Assembly: GCA_903838415.1 (NCBI GenBank)
Contig: CAILYI010000025.1
Location: 1 to 38,302, forward strand
Direction: 5' to 3'
Source of the DNA: an uncultured Anaerolineae bacterium
GTDB lineage: Bacteria; Chloroflexota; Anaerolineae; Anaerolineales; Villigracilaceae
DNA length: 38,302 nt
The notes beneath the pieces are model-generated. The model was not told the origin of the DNA and ran no database searches. It was given only the letters and a program-made list of their open reading frames with translations. Position numbers and translations under genes: made by a program. Below are positions 15,461-23,562 of the stretch, piece by piece (the stretch's first letter is position 1; the number at the start of each line of letters is the position of its first letter).

Positions 15461-15502
15461 AAAACAGCCCCCGGTCATCCAAATGGCCGGGGGCTGTTTT
15501 TT
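15461..15502. terminator. Bidirectional terminator, 14-bp stem
   Basis: AAAACAGCCCCCGG (15461-15474) pairs with CCGGGGGCTGTTTT (15487-15500) and a T run follows. It ends both the MFS gene and the minus-strand gene whose stop codon lies at its edge. Confidence 0.85.
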
Positions 15503-15941
15503 ACTTTTTCTCTGACGCTGCCTGCAGTCTGCACCAGGCATACAGCGCATCGTAAACTTCAAACTGCGCCTGCAGGTTTTCGAGATCATTGGGATAGCGC
15601 AGGCTGTAACCGCTGGCGATGGCCTCCAGCCCGCGGGCGATGGGCTCGCTGTCAATATCCTCGGAGACATCGGCGGCGTGGACGATTTTTGCCAGGCGCA
15701 GCAAGCCCGCTTCCTTTAATCCATATTTCAGGAGGATGGACTCGAACGAACAGCGGTTTTCGTGGTGACCAAGCTCCACGCCGGGCGCGTCAAAGGGAAT
15801 CGCACCCCTTTCCCGGGCAACCTGCTCGATCTGGTTGGCAGGGACGAACAGGAATTCAGCGTCACTATCCACAAAGCGGGTAATCAGCCAGGGACAGGCC
15901 ACACGGTCAACATGGACGTGCGAACGGGTAATCCACAGCAT
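15501..15941 (-). CDS. ChrB-like (chromate resistance domain) protein
   Basis: The 146-residue protein begins MLWITRSHVHVDRVACPWLI, as in the ChrB C-terminal/chromate-resistance domain family. It continues with FVDSDAEFLFVPA, ELGHHENRCSFESIL and KIVHAADVSEDI. Histidine, Cys and Glu clusters suggest metal or redox chemistry. In ChrB proteins this domain is fused to a regulator; here it is alone. AAGGAG precedes the start. It follows the RMD1-like gene by 18 bp on the same strand and is probably co-transcribed. Chromate is not implied by the context, and the real role is unknown. Confidence 0.65.
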   Translation of the reverse strand: MLWITRSHVHVDRVACPWLITRFVDSDAEFLFVPANQIEQVARERGAIPFDAPGVELGHHENRCSFESILLKYGLKEAGLLRLAKIVHAADVSEDIDSEPIARGLEAIASGYSLRYPNDLENLQAQFEVYDALYAWCRLQAASEKK

Positions 15942-15959
15942 AGTGTTGCTCCTTAATGG

Positions 15960-17051
15960 CTATTTTGTCAGAGCCAGATCCTTGAAGTACAGGATAAAGT
16001 AACCCACCAGCAGGATCAGCCAGCCTGCCAGTTGAACATTTTCCATTAGTCCGCGCCAGGAAAGCGTGAAATTTTCCTGGATGGTGTTGAGGATGTTTTC
16101 CAGATTGTCGAGTTTGGTTTGGATGGCATCCTTCCAGTGGTTCAGGTAAAACTCGTCGCTGATCAGGTGATACAGCTTGGCAGTATACCAGTCACCGATG
16201 AACAGCAGGTTCTGTTCATTGTGCTCGAAGTCGAGCATTAACTCCAGGCGGTGATTGACGATATTGCGCAAATTTCCGTTTGTGAGTGACCACATCGACT
16301 GCTTGCCGCGTTTGAAATCGGCATTGATGATGCGCAGGATTTCTTCAATCGATTGGCCCAGCATGCGATAACGCAGCAACTGGTAATTCCCGATTTTTAA
16401 AAGCTCAATATCCGATTGAAAATCTGCGCTGGGAGCGAAAATCAGAGCAGCCTCCCAATCGACCAGGGTCAGGTCTTCTTTGGAATAACGGATGCGCGAG
16501 ATAAAAATATCTTCGATGACGGAAGAATCCAGGATTTCACGCTGGGAGCGGATAAAGCCCGCCAGAGTTTCAGCATTCGAATTGATGAATTCATCTGGTA
16601 CCCCCACCTGATCCTGAATCTGTAAAATGACATAGACTTCGAACAGGCCGTTGGCGCGGTACTGTTCCGGGATCAGGCGTTCCTGCAGGCTGTTCTCAAT
16701 CTGCTGACGAAGGGAAACCGCCGCTTCGCTCAAGACTTCCGCCAGCACAAAGCGGCATTCAATGATCTGGACCCGGTCATCGTAGCGTTGACGCAAAATC
16801 GAGACGGAAATCTCCCCCAGCTTGATGGTTTCCTGTCCCAGCGCGTGCAGGTGAATGTCCACGGGCTGAAAATAAGGGGCGTTTTTCAGGCCTTTAACTT
16901 GTTCCGCCGGGGTGGGAGTCTCCGCTTTATCAGGAAAAGCGAGCAAATAACAAATTTCTGTGTGTTCAAGGACAGGCATGGTTTTCCCTGGGTTTTCAAC
17001 CAGTTCAATAAGGGTCAATAAGGTCTGGCGTTGTTTTGTCGATGCGGACAT
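15960..17051 (-). CDS. RMD1/DUF155-like membrane-anchored protein
   Basis: The 363-residue protein has a single C-terminal membrane helix (AGWLILLVGYFILYF). Upstream are a predicted helical region rich in Leu/Ile and a VDWEAALIFAP segment followed by LLKIGNYQLLRYRMLG. The order of a VDW motif, a long amphipathic helix with N-x-QLL-x-YR and a terminal anchor resembles the RMD1/DUF155 family, known from mitochondrial and bacterial proteins of unclear function. The match is by pattern only. It lies 60 bp downstream of the methyltransferase genes on the same strand. Confidence 0.45.
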   Translation of the reverse strand: MSASTKQRQTLLTLIELVENPGKTMPVLEHTEICYLLAFPDKAETPTPAEQVKGLKNAPYFQPVDIHLHALGQETIKLGEISVSILRQRYDDRVQIIECRFVLAEVLSEAAVSLRQQIENSLQERLIPEQYRANGLFEVYVILQIQDQVGVPDEFINSNAETLAGFIRSQREILDSSVIEDIFISRIRYSKEDLTLVDWEAALIFAPSADFQSDIELLKIGNYQLLRYRMLGQSIEEILRIINADFKRGKQSMWSLTNGNLRNIVNHRLELMLDFEHNEQNLLFIGDWYTAKLYHLISDEFYLNHWKDAIQTKLDNLENILNTIQENFTLSWRGLMENVQLAGWLILLVGYFILYFKDLALTK

Positions 17052-17110
17052 CTTCCAATTTGCCCAATTTTCATTGTATCCGAAATAAATCTGCCGGGAG
17101 TGATATGGAG

Positions 17111-18553
17111 CTATGCTTGTCTGGCAAGCTCTTGATCGGCAGTCCGCAAAATCTTATCCAGTTCGCAAATAACATCTTCTGGCAGCGGGTCGATCAGCGG
17201 CCCAGCCAGGATCTCGTTGACTTTCTCGCGGGCATTTCGATACATATTGGGTTTGCCCAGTTCCATCCAGGCTTCGTAGGGGTGACGGTCAATCAGCCTG
17301 GACATAAAGAATTCGTCGCTCCTGGCGGCCTGGCGGGTGTGTTTGGAGCCCAGGAAATGTCCGCCCGGCCCGACTTTGGCGATATCTTCATATAGATTCT
17401 TTGAGTCGCCGCCATCGACTCCGGCATACAGGCGTTCGCACAGATGCGCCAGCTCATTATCCACGACCAGCTGTTCCAGGATGAGCAGCTGGTCGCCCTC
17501 GATTTCTCCCATTCCAACGATGATGTCTGATCCGGCGGAGACTGGCGGGATGGTGGTGATCAATTTGTCGAGAATGGCCTCTGCGCCGGGTTCTTTGGCG
17601 TCTGACGAGCAACCAGCCGAGGTGCTGGGCAGGTTGTAATAACGACCCATAACCACCATGGCCGCCGATTGCAGGCCCATTTCGGGCGTCCCTGCCAGAT
17701 ATGCGCCGCTGCGAAAATCCACCGAGCCGGTGGCGCTGCTGTAGATGACCGGCCGACCGGGGTGCGCCAGCTCAAAGATCACGATGGAGGACAGGGCTTC
17801 CGCGTTGGCCAGGCACAGGTTTGAGAATAAACTGGCCGGGCCGGTGGTGCCATTGACCGGCATGGGCAGTACCATGACTGGCATGTTCCATTCGCCCAGT
17901 TCGATATAAGCATCCAGCATCTCGCCATCATGCATCAGCGGTGCGACCGGGCAGTAGATGAGCGAGTAATTCAATTGTTCGCGGATGGCGTCTTCACTGC
18001 CCAGGACAGCTTTGAGTCCTTCCACAAGGTATGGAATTTGCCCGGAATGGTGAACTTCGTGCTGCCCGTGTTTGGATGTGGATTTCATGATGCCGAAAAA
18101 CTCGTGCAAGACACGCGAATGCGCGGGCGCATCGGATGCGACAGTTGGCGCCCAGGCCATGACGCCCATATCCATTTGCTGGAAAATGCGCAGGCTGTTT
18201 TCGATATCCTGGCCGGTGCCGTACCGTTTTTGGCCGCTTTCTGGGTCGAGTATAAAGGCGGCCGTGCCATCGATGCAGTAGCGCGTGACCGGGGATGGCA
18301 TGGGATAGTCATAAACCGGGTTGCGCGCTCCCAGCACGAATGATTTTGGCGCCACTCGCAGCGCCTCGTCTACGATTTCTTTGGGGATGCGGGCGATTTT
18401 CGTGTCCCAATCCACCTTTGCGCCGTTTTTTTCAAGCAGTGGCAGGGCTTTTTCACCGTGGAATTTGACGCCCACCTCTGACAGGATATGTAAAGTTTCT
18501 GCGTGGATATGGCTCTGTTCCTCTTCTGATAAAAAATTTGCTGTGAATTTCAT
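17111..18553 (-). CDS. MttB-family corrinoid methyltransferase, paralogue 1 (non-pyrrolysine)
   Basis: The 480-residue protein is a trimethylamine methyltransferase (MttB) homologue with a TIM-barrel fold. Seen are PVNGTTGPASLFSNLCLANA, SATGSVDFRSGAYLAGTPEM, SAGCSSDAKEPGAEA, LEQLVVDNELA and VGPGGHFLGSKHT, all family landmarks. There is no in-frame TAG, so it belongs to the non-pyrrolysine group, whose studied members (for example MtgB) demethylate glycine betaine or related quaternary amines onto a corrinoid protein. The start has GAGG upstream. It is the third of three tandem paralogues, separated by 17 bp from the second. Confidence 0.85.
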   Translation of the reverse strand: MKFTANFLSEEEQSHIHAETLHILSEVGVKFHGEKALPLLEKNGAKVDWDTKIARIPKEIVDEALRVAPKSFVLGARNPVYDYPMPSPVTRYCIDGTAAFILDPESGQKRYGTGQDIENSLRIFQQMDMGVMAWAPTVASDAPAHSRVLHEFFGIMKSTSKHGQHEVHHSGQIPYLVEGLKAVLGSEDAIREQLNYSLIYCPVAPLMHDGEMLDAYIELGEWNMPVMVLPMPVNGTTGPASLFSNLCLANAEALSSIVIFELAHPGRPVIYSSATGSVDFRSGAYLAGTPEMGLQSAAMVVMGRYYNLPSTSAGCSSDAKEPGAEAILDKLITTIPPVSAGSDIIVGMGEIEGDQLLILEQLVVDNELAHLCERLYAGVDGGDSKNLYEDIAKVGPGGHFLGSKHTRQAARSDEFFMSRLIDRHPYEAWMELGKPNMYRNAREKVNEILAGPLIDPLPEDVICELDKILRTADQELARQA

Positions 18554-18570
18554 AAAGTCCTCACAAGTGA

Positions 18571-20007
18571 CTATTTTTCTGATGCCCTGACATGCCGTTC
18601 CAGACGCTCTAATTCACGGTCGGCCTCAGCATTCAAGGCCAGGGGTTGGTAATCTTTTAATATATTTTGGGTGATCTCTTGAATTCCGTCGATGATGTCG
18701 GGCATTCCGGCATTTTTCCATTTTTCGTAGGTGTCATGGAAACCCATTTCGCTCAGATACCAGCGACCTTCACGCACGGCCTTGAGAGTGGATTTTTGTT
18801 TCAGATAATTGCCGCCCGGCCCGGTTTGGGCAATAATGCCTTCCAGCCAGCGATCGGCATCGGTGGGAATGCCCTCGTACAGGCGGGAACAGCGCCGAAA
18901 GATTTCAACATCCATGACCATTTGTTCAAGACAAAGGATGGTGGAGCCGCCCAGGAGACCCGGGCCGACCAGGATATCCGGCCAGGCGATGGTTGGCAGA
19001 GTCCAGTTGATGGCGCGTTCGTAGCTGGCCTGTGCACCCGGGTAATATTGATCGGTTCCGCCAGTGCCCGCTTCCACCGGGAATCCGTAGTGGCGCCCCA
19101 TTTCGATCATGGCCGCACCAAAAATTGAGTTTTCAACGGCGCCGCCAGTGTAGCGCCAGGTATGTGGTTCGATGCTTTGCGGGAATGGGGCATAAATGAC
19201 GGGCACTCCGGGTTCAGCCGCCTGTACCAGACACAGCACGGCCAGCGCCTCGCAGTTTGCCAGCAGCACATTGGAAATCATGCTGGCCGGGCCGGTCGCG
19301 CCCATCAGCGGCATGGGCATCAGCGCCACAGGGATGTCCCAGCCCGTGAGGGCGAGGTAGGCGTCGGTGTAAGTGTCGTCAATCGTCAGCGGCGACATGG
19401 GACAGAGAATGTGCGAAAACGGGTGTTTCTGGCGGATGGTTTCCTTATCCCCGAAGACGATTTGCAGGATTTCCAGCAGCAGGCGCGACTTTTCGGCGGA
19501 ATCGGTCGAATCCTGGATGTGCTTAGAGCAGTTCTTGAAGAGATTGCGCCAATATGAGACAAAATCGCTCTGGGATTCGGACGCAAAGCCGCCTTCCACC
19601 ATGTTCCAGTAGATGCCGATTTCATCCAGGGCGTCAATCAGGTGCGTGGCTTTGATCCAATCGTCAAAAGTGCCGGGACTGATTTCGCCTGTCTCCCAAT
19701 CCAGCACGCTGACGGCGCCGCCATCCGCCAGAAGCGAGCATTCACCGATATTCATCTCCAAATCCCAACCGGGCCGCCGTCCGCCAAGTTTAAACTTTTT
19801 CGGCGCAAGTCGGATGCACTCTTCCACCAACGCGCGCGGGAAACGTACCATTTGCGTTGTGGCGTTGACCTCCGCCCCGGCCTTTGCCAGCAATTTGCGG
19901 CCCGGTTCGGATAATACGCGCAGGCCGGTATTTTCCAGCAATTTCAGGCTGCGTTCATGGATTTGAGTCTGCTCATCCGTCGAAAGCACTTGGATCTGCG
20001 CTCTCAT
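18571..20007 (-). CDS. MttB-family corrinoid methyltransferase, paralogue 2 (non-pyrrolysine)
   Basis: The 478-residue paralogue of the genes on either side has ALMPMPLMGATGPASMISN, EAGTGGTDQYYPGAQASYE, LLGGSTILCLEQMVMD and TGPGGNYLKQKST. It differs clearly from paralogues 1 and 3 in the barrel-loop residues that line the substrate site, so the three proteins probably do not share one substrate, or they form a mixed set. AAGGA precedes the start. No pyrrolysine codon and no adjacent corrinoid protein gene are present. Confidence 0.85.
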   Translation of the reverse strand: MRAQIQVLSTDEQTQIHERSLKLLENTGLRVLSEPGRKLLAKAGAEVNATTQMVRFPRALVEECIRLAPKKFKLGGRRPGWDLEMNIGECSLLADGGAVSVLDWETGEISPGTFDDWIKATHLIDALDEIGIYWNMVEGGFASESQSDFVSYWRNLFKNCSKHIQDSTDSAEKSRLLLEILQIVFGDKETIRQKHPFSHILCPMSPLTIDDTYTDAYLALTGWDIPVALMPMPLMGATGPASMISNVLLANCEALAVLCLVQAAEPGVPVIYAPFPQSIEPHTWRYTGGAVENSIFGAAMIEMGRHYGFPVEAGTGGTDQYYPGAQASYERAINWTLPTIAWPDILVGPGLLGGSTILCLEQMVMDVEIFRRCSRLYEGIPTDADRWLEGIIAQTGPGGNYLKQKSTLKAVREGRWYLSEMGFHDTYEKWKNAGMPDIIDGIQEITQNILKDYQPLALNAEADRELERLERHVRASEK

Positions 20008-20025
20008 AAAATCCTTCTTTCGGGT

Positions 20026-21480
20026 TTATTCACACAATTCTTGATCGGCTGCCGCCAGGATGCAGTCGAGTTCCTTTTGTTTCTCGGCTTCGACCGGTTC
20101 GGGGTGGTGGTTGGCGAGAATCCATTTGGTCTGCTCGATGGCGTATTCACGCGGGTCACGGTACCTGCCATCCGGGCCAACCTGATGGGCAACGCCGCGT
20201 TTCATTGACTCGCGCATGTGCTTGCGGGTGTGTTTTTGGGCCAGGTAATGTCCGCCGGGGCCAACGGCGTCCACCGTATCAAGCGCCAGCGTCTCGTCGT
20301 TGATGTCCATGGTCATCAGATAGTGACGCGCTTTCTGGTAGATGTCATTATCTAGCAACAGCGCTTCGGGATACAGGCGCGTGTACGTGTGCGTCAGGCC
20401 CATGCCGGTAACAAATTCAGCGCCGGTCAGGCCGACCATATAGGCATCCAGCGCCACTTCCGAGCCGGATTGCCAGGTGCCGGCCTCGCGCGCATCGGTG
20501 CCATAGCAGGCGCCCAGCGCGGGCATGCCCCAATGGTGCGCCATCTCCACCGGCGCGTAGCGTCCGCGCGCATCCAACGGATAGCTGACGTAGTTCCCGG
20601 AGCTGGGATCGGCCCAGGCCTGCATCATTGAGTGGAAAACCGGCGCGCCAGGCGCGACCATTTGCATCAGCACGGTGGCGCTGATGACTTCAGCGTCACC
20701 CATCGCCAGGGCACCGGCCAAAGTGGCGGGAGCGGTGGTCCCCATGGTCGGCATGGACAGGAATCCGACCGGCACGCCGGCCTCCGCCAGCACCATCGCG
20801 CCTTCGATGCCGTCCTTGTCCTGGATCAGCGGGGCAATCGTGCAGACCAGCAGCGAGAAATTGGGGCGTTTGCGCAGTTCTTCCTTGCTGCCCGCGATCA
20901 CTGCGGACATTTCAACGGCATAACGGGCGTCTGCTTCGCCCATGATGGTTTCACTCTGGATATGTTTGAGCGTGTTGCGGAAACCCGCATCCAGGTCATG
21001 CAGCGGGGCGGTGCGGCCATGTTCTTGTGAACTGACCATTGGCCAGTAAAAAGCAACGGAGGGCAGGTAATCGGCCACACGCGCCATCATGCCGACATCT
21101 TGCTTGCAGGATGGCCTGCGCTGACGGGTGTCGAGGTCAATTGTCTCAACGCCGCAGCCGTCAGTGGTGAAATAGGTGGCGCCATCTGCCAGGTTGAAGT
21201 CATAGAAGGGGTTTCTTGCGCCGATGTTGAAGTAGCGCGGCATTTTGGACAGGTAGCTCATGACCACGTCGCGTGGGAAACGGGCGATTTGCCGCTCGAA
21301 ATCGACTCTTACACCATGCTCTGCCAGCACCTTTAAAGCCTTCTCGGATGGAAATTTCACCCCGGTGCGCTCCATGATGTTCAGTGTGGCATCTTGAAGC
21401 TGCTCCAACTGTTGATCGGTGAGATATTGGAATCGATAGGGAGTCTTGATGGGTTCGAGGGGTTTGAGTTCATTTGGCAT
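20026..21480 (-). CDS. MttB-family corrinoid methyltransferase, paralogue 3 (non-pyrrolysine)
   Basis: The 484-residue protein is the first methyltransferase after the transporter genes in transcription order. Landmarks are GFLSMPTMGTTAPATLAGALAM (residue order as read), GACYGTDAREAGTWQSGSE, TGMGLTHTYTRLYPEALL and VGPGGHYLAQKHTRKH. The His-rich end of the last motif matches paralogue 1 better than paralogue 2. A good AAGGAG site precedes the start. Like its neighbours it lacks a TAG codon. It likely transfers a methyl group from an imported amine to a corrinoid protein encoded elsewhere. Confidence 0.85.
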   Translation of the reverse strand: MPNELKPLEPIKTPYRFQYLTDQQLEQLQDATLNIMERTGVKFPSEKALKVLAEHGVRVDFERQIARFPRDVVMSYLSKMPRYFNIGARNPFYDFNLADGATYFTTDGCGVETIDLDTRQRRPSCKQDVGMMARVADYLPSVAFYWPMVSSQEHGRTAPLHDLDAGFRNTLKHIQSETIMGEADARYAVEMSAVIAGSKEELRKRPNFSLLVCTIAPLIQDKDGIEGAMVLAEAGVPVGFLSMPTMGTTAPATLAGALAMGDAEVISATVLMQMVAPGAPVFHSMMQAWADPSSGNYVSYPLDARGRYAPVEMAHHWGMPALGACYGTDAREAGTWQSGSEVALDAYMVGLTGAEFVTGMGLTHTYTRLYPEALLLDNDIYQKARHYLMTMDINDETLALDTVDAVGPGGHYLAQKHTRKHMRESMKRGVAHQVGPDGRYRDPREYAIEQTKWILANHHPEPVEAEKQKELDCILAAADQELCE

Positions 21481-21560
21481 TTAACACACTCCTTATGTGT
21501 TAGGAAACGGTGGATAGCAGTCCCGGCATTCACCCGCAGCCGGGAATCTGTGATGGATAT

Positions 21561-22481
21561 TTACATTTCTCCGGCTTTCTGTAAGACTTTGTACGGATCA
21601 AAAGCATCGCGCAAGCCATCGCCGATGTAATTGACCGAAATAATGGTCAGGAAAATCATAACGCCCGGGAAAATTGCCAGCCAGGGATACCGGATGAAAT
21701 TCTCCTGGCCGTTGCTGAGCAAATTGCCCCAACTGGGAGTGGGTGGCTGAATCCCGAAGCCGAGAAAACTTAGCCCGGATTCCTCGATGATGGCGTAGCC
21801 CAATTCCAGCGTGGATTCGACAATGATGGGGCCGATCGTATTCGGCAGAATGTGGTTGACGATAATTCTCAGTGGCGAAGCGCCCAGGGAACGGGAGGCC
21901 GTTACAAAGTCCAGTTCGCGCAGGGTGAGAAATGCCGCCCGCACCAATCGTGCAAAAGTCATCCACGAAAGCAGCCCGATCACCACGGCGATCGTCAGAA
22001 CGCTGTTGCGCTGAAAGATGGGAATATCGACTTCGCGCAGAATGGCGCTTAGCAGAATCAACACCAACAGCGAAGGCAGAGTCAGCGCCGCGTCAGTGAT
22101 GCGCATCAGGATGTTATCCAGCAGGCCGCCCGCGTAACCGGCCACCGCGCCGACAGTCACGCCGATGGAGAGTGTAATCGCCACCACCAGTAGGCCGACC
22201 GTCAGGGAAATGCGCCCGCCATACAAGACGCGCGTCAACAGGTCGCGCCCCAGGGCGTCGGTGCCCATGGGATGCTGCCAGCTGGGGGTCTGAAAGCGTT
22301 CGAGAATGGCGGATTTTTCAGGGTCATAAGGCGAAAGCGGCGCTAACCAGACCGCCAGAATCAATAAGGTCAGGATGAAAAAACCCGCCATGGCGCCGGG
22401 ATGACGTCGAAACCGTTTCCAGATCAGCCGGGAGGTTGCTTCGCTTTCGATAGTTTTTTTCGGTAGGTCAGAAATTGTCAT
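21561..22481 (-). CDS. ABC transporter permease, DppC/OppC type
   Basis: The 306-residue inner-membrane protein has the N-terminal RFRRHPGAMAGFFIL segment, HPMGTDALGRDLLTRVLYGG and the cytoplasmic EAA loop VTASRSLGASPLRIIVNHIL. These mark the second permease of the peptide/opine/nickel (Dpp/Opp) family. The ATG at 22481 has AAGGGTGAG upstream; a longer frame to 22535 would overlap the previous gene and is not preferred. It lies 10 bp after the first permease gene. No ATPase subunits are encoded beside it, so these must be shared from elsewhere. Confidence 0.9.
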   Translation of the reverse strand: MTISDLPKKTIESEATSRLIWKRFRRHPGAMAGFFILTLLILAVWLAPLSPYDPEKSAILERFQTPSWQHPMGTDALGRDLLTRVLYGGRISLTVGLLVVAITLSIGVTVGAVAGYAGGLLDNILMRITDAALTLPSLLVLILLSAILREVDIPIFQRNSVLTIAVVIGLLSWMTFARLVRAAFLTLRELDFVTASRSLGASPLRIIVNHILPNTIGPIIVESTLELGYAIIEESGLSFLGFGIQPPTPSWGNLLSNGQENFIRYPWLAIFPGVMIFLTIISVNYIGDGLRDAFDPYKVLQKAGEM

Positions 22482-22491
22482 ACGCTCACCC

Positions 22492-23532
22492 TTAAGAATA
22501 CCGAATTCTTGGATCAAGGTAGGCGTAGAGTACATCCGCCAGCAAGTTGGATAGAATAATGGCGATGCCGCCGATAATGAGCACAGCCATCAGAATGGGA
22601 TAGTCCCGTTGGAGCGCGGCCTGGTAATACAGCAGTCCCATGCCTGGCCAGGAAAACAGCATCTCGATGAAAACGGCGCCGCCGAAGATGTAGGGCAGGT
22701 CGAGCGCCAGCAGAGTCACCAGCGGGATGAGCGCATTACGCAATGCATGTTTGAACATCACCCGGCGCTCGCTCAGACCTTTGGCGCGCGCTGTGCGCAG
22801 ATAATCCTGGTTGATCACGTCCAGCATGCTGGAGCGCAGAAAGCGCGAATACCAGGCCAGCCAACCCATTGCTCCGGCGGTGACGGGCAAGATCAGGTGC
22901 ACAATCCGATCCATGATCGAAAACGGAGCTCCGATGGTATAAATTCCGCCCACCGGCAGCAAGGGAGCGCCGGTGATGGGGTTTTTCAGCCAGACGTAAA
23001 AGATGATGATCAGAATCAGGCCCAACCAGAAATCCGGCAGAGCCTGCCCGGCAAAGGCAAAGGTGGTGACGGCGATATCGAAAATGGAGTATTGTTTGAT
23101 GGCCGAAATTACGCCAATCGGGATGGCAAAACCGAGTGCCACCAGCAGCGTGATGCCCATCAGGTAGATGGTGTTTGGCAGGCGGATATTGATTTCGTCC
23201 AGGACTGGCTGGCGGGTGCGGAAGGAATAACCAAAATCGCCGCGCAAGACTCCCCGGCGCGATCCGGGGCTGTCGGGGAGTCCGTCTCCGTTTGAATCGA
23301 CCTTCATCCAGTCATTGCCAATCAGCCAGACCACATACTGAAAAGGGATGGGTTTATCCAAGCCGAGTTGACGCTTGAGAATCAACATCCGCTCTGGCGG
23401 GATGCGGCGCGCCTGACCATACCCGGCCAACGGTCCGCCCGGCGCCAGGTTGACGAGGGCGAAGAACAGAACGCTGAGCAGAAACATGATGACAATGGCC
23501 TGCAGCAATCGGCGAGTAACATATTGAGCCAA
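22492..23532 (-). CDS. ABC transporter permease, DppB/OppB type
   Basis: The 346-residue protein starts at TTG 23532, with AAGGTG upstream. It has RRLLQAIVIMFLLSV, NLAPGGPL, LGLDKPIPFQYVVWL, RGDFGYSF, LPNTIYLMG and the EAA loop RTARAKGLSERRVMFKHAL, all typical of the first Dpp-type permease. Unusually, the first extracytoplasmic loop holds KVDSNGDGLPDSPG, which looks like a Ca-binding loop. It pairs with the permease downstream and the binding protein upstream. Confidence 0.9.
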   Translation of the reverse strand: MAQYVTRRLLQAIVIMFLLSVLFFALVNLAPGGPLAGYGQARRIPPERMLILKRQLGLDKPIPFQYVVWLIGNDWMKVDSNGDGLPDSPGSRRGVLRGDFGYSFRTRQPVLDEINIRLPNTIYLMGITLLVALGFAIPIGVISAIKQYSIFDIAVTTFAFAGQALPDFWLGLILIIIFYVWLKNPITGAPLLPVGGIYTIGAPFSIMDRIVHLILPVTAGAMGWLAWYSRFLRSSMLDVINQDYLRTARAKGLSERRVMFKHALRNALIPLVTLLALDLPYIFGGAVFIEMLFSWPGMGLLYYQAALQRDYPILMAVLIIGGIAIILSNLLADVLYAYLDPRIRYS

Positions 23533-23562
23533 TGGATCACCTTTCGAAGAAGTTGCTGGTGA

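Noticed and set aside
17111..21480. Pyrrolysine-containing trimethylamine methyltransferases
   Set aside because: All three genes read through their full length without an in-frame TAG, so they belong to the non-pyrrolysine MttB group.
22609..23295. 228-codon plus-strand ORF opposite the DppB-type permease
   Set aside because: Gln/Asp/His-rich translation typical of the complementary strand of a membrane protein gene; no ribosome site.
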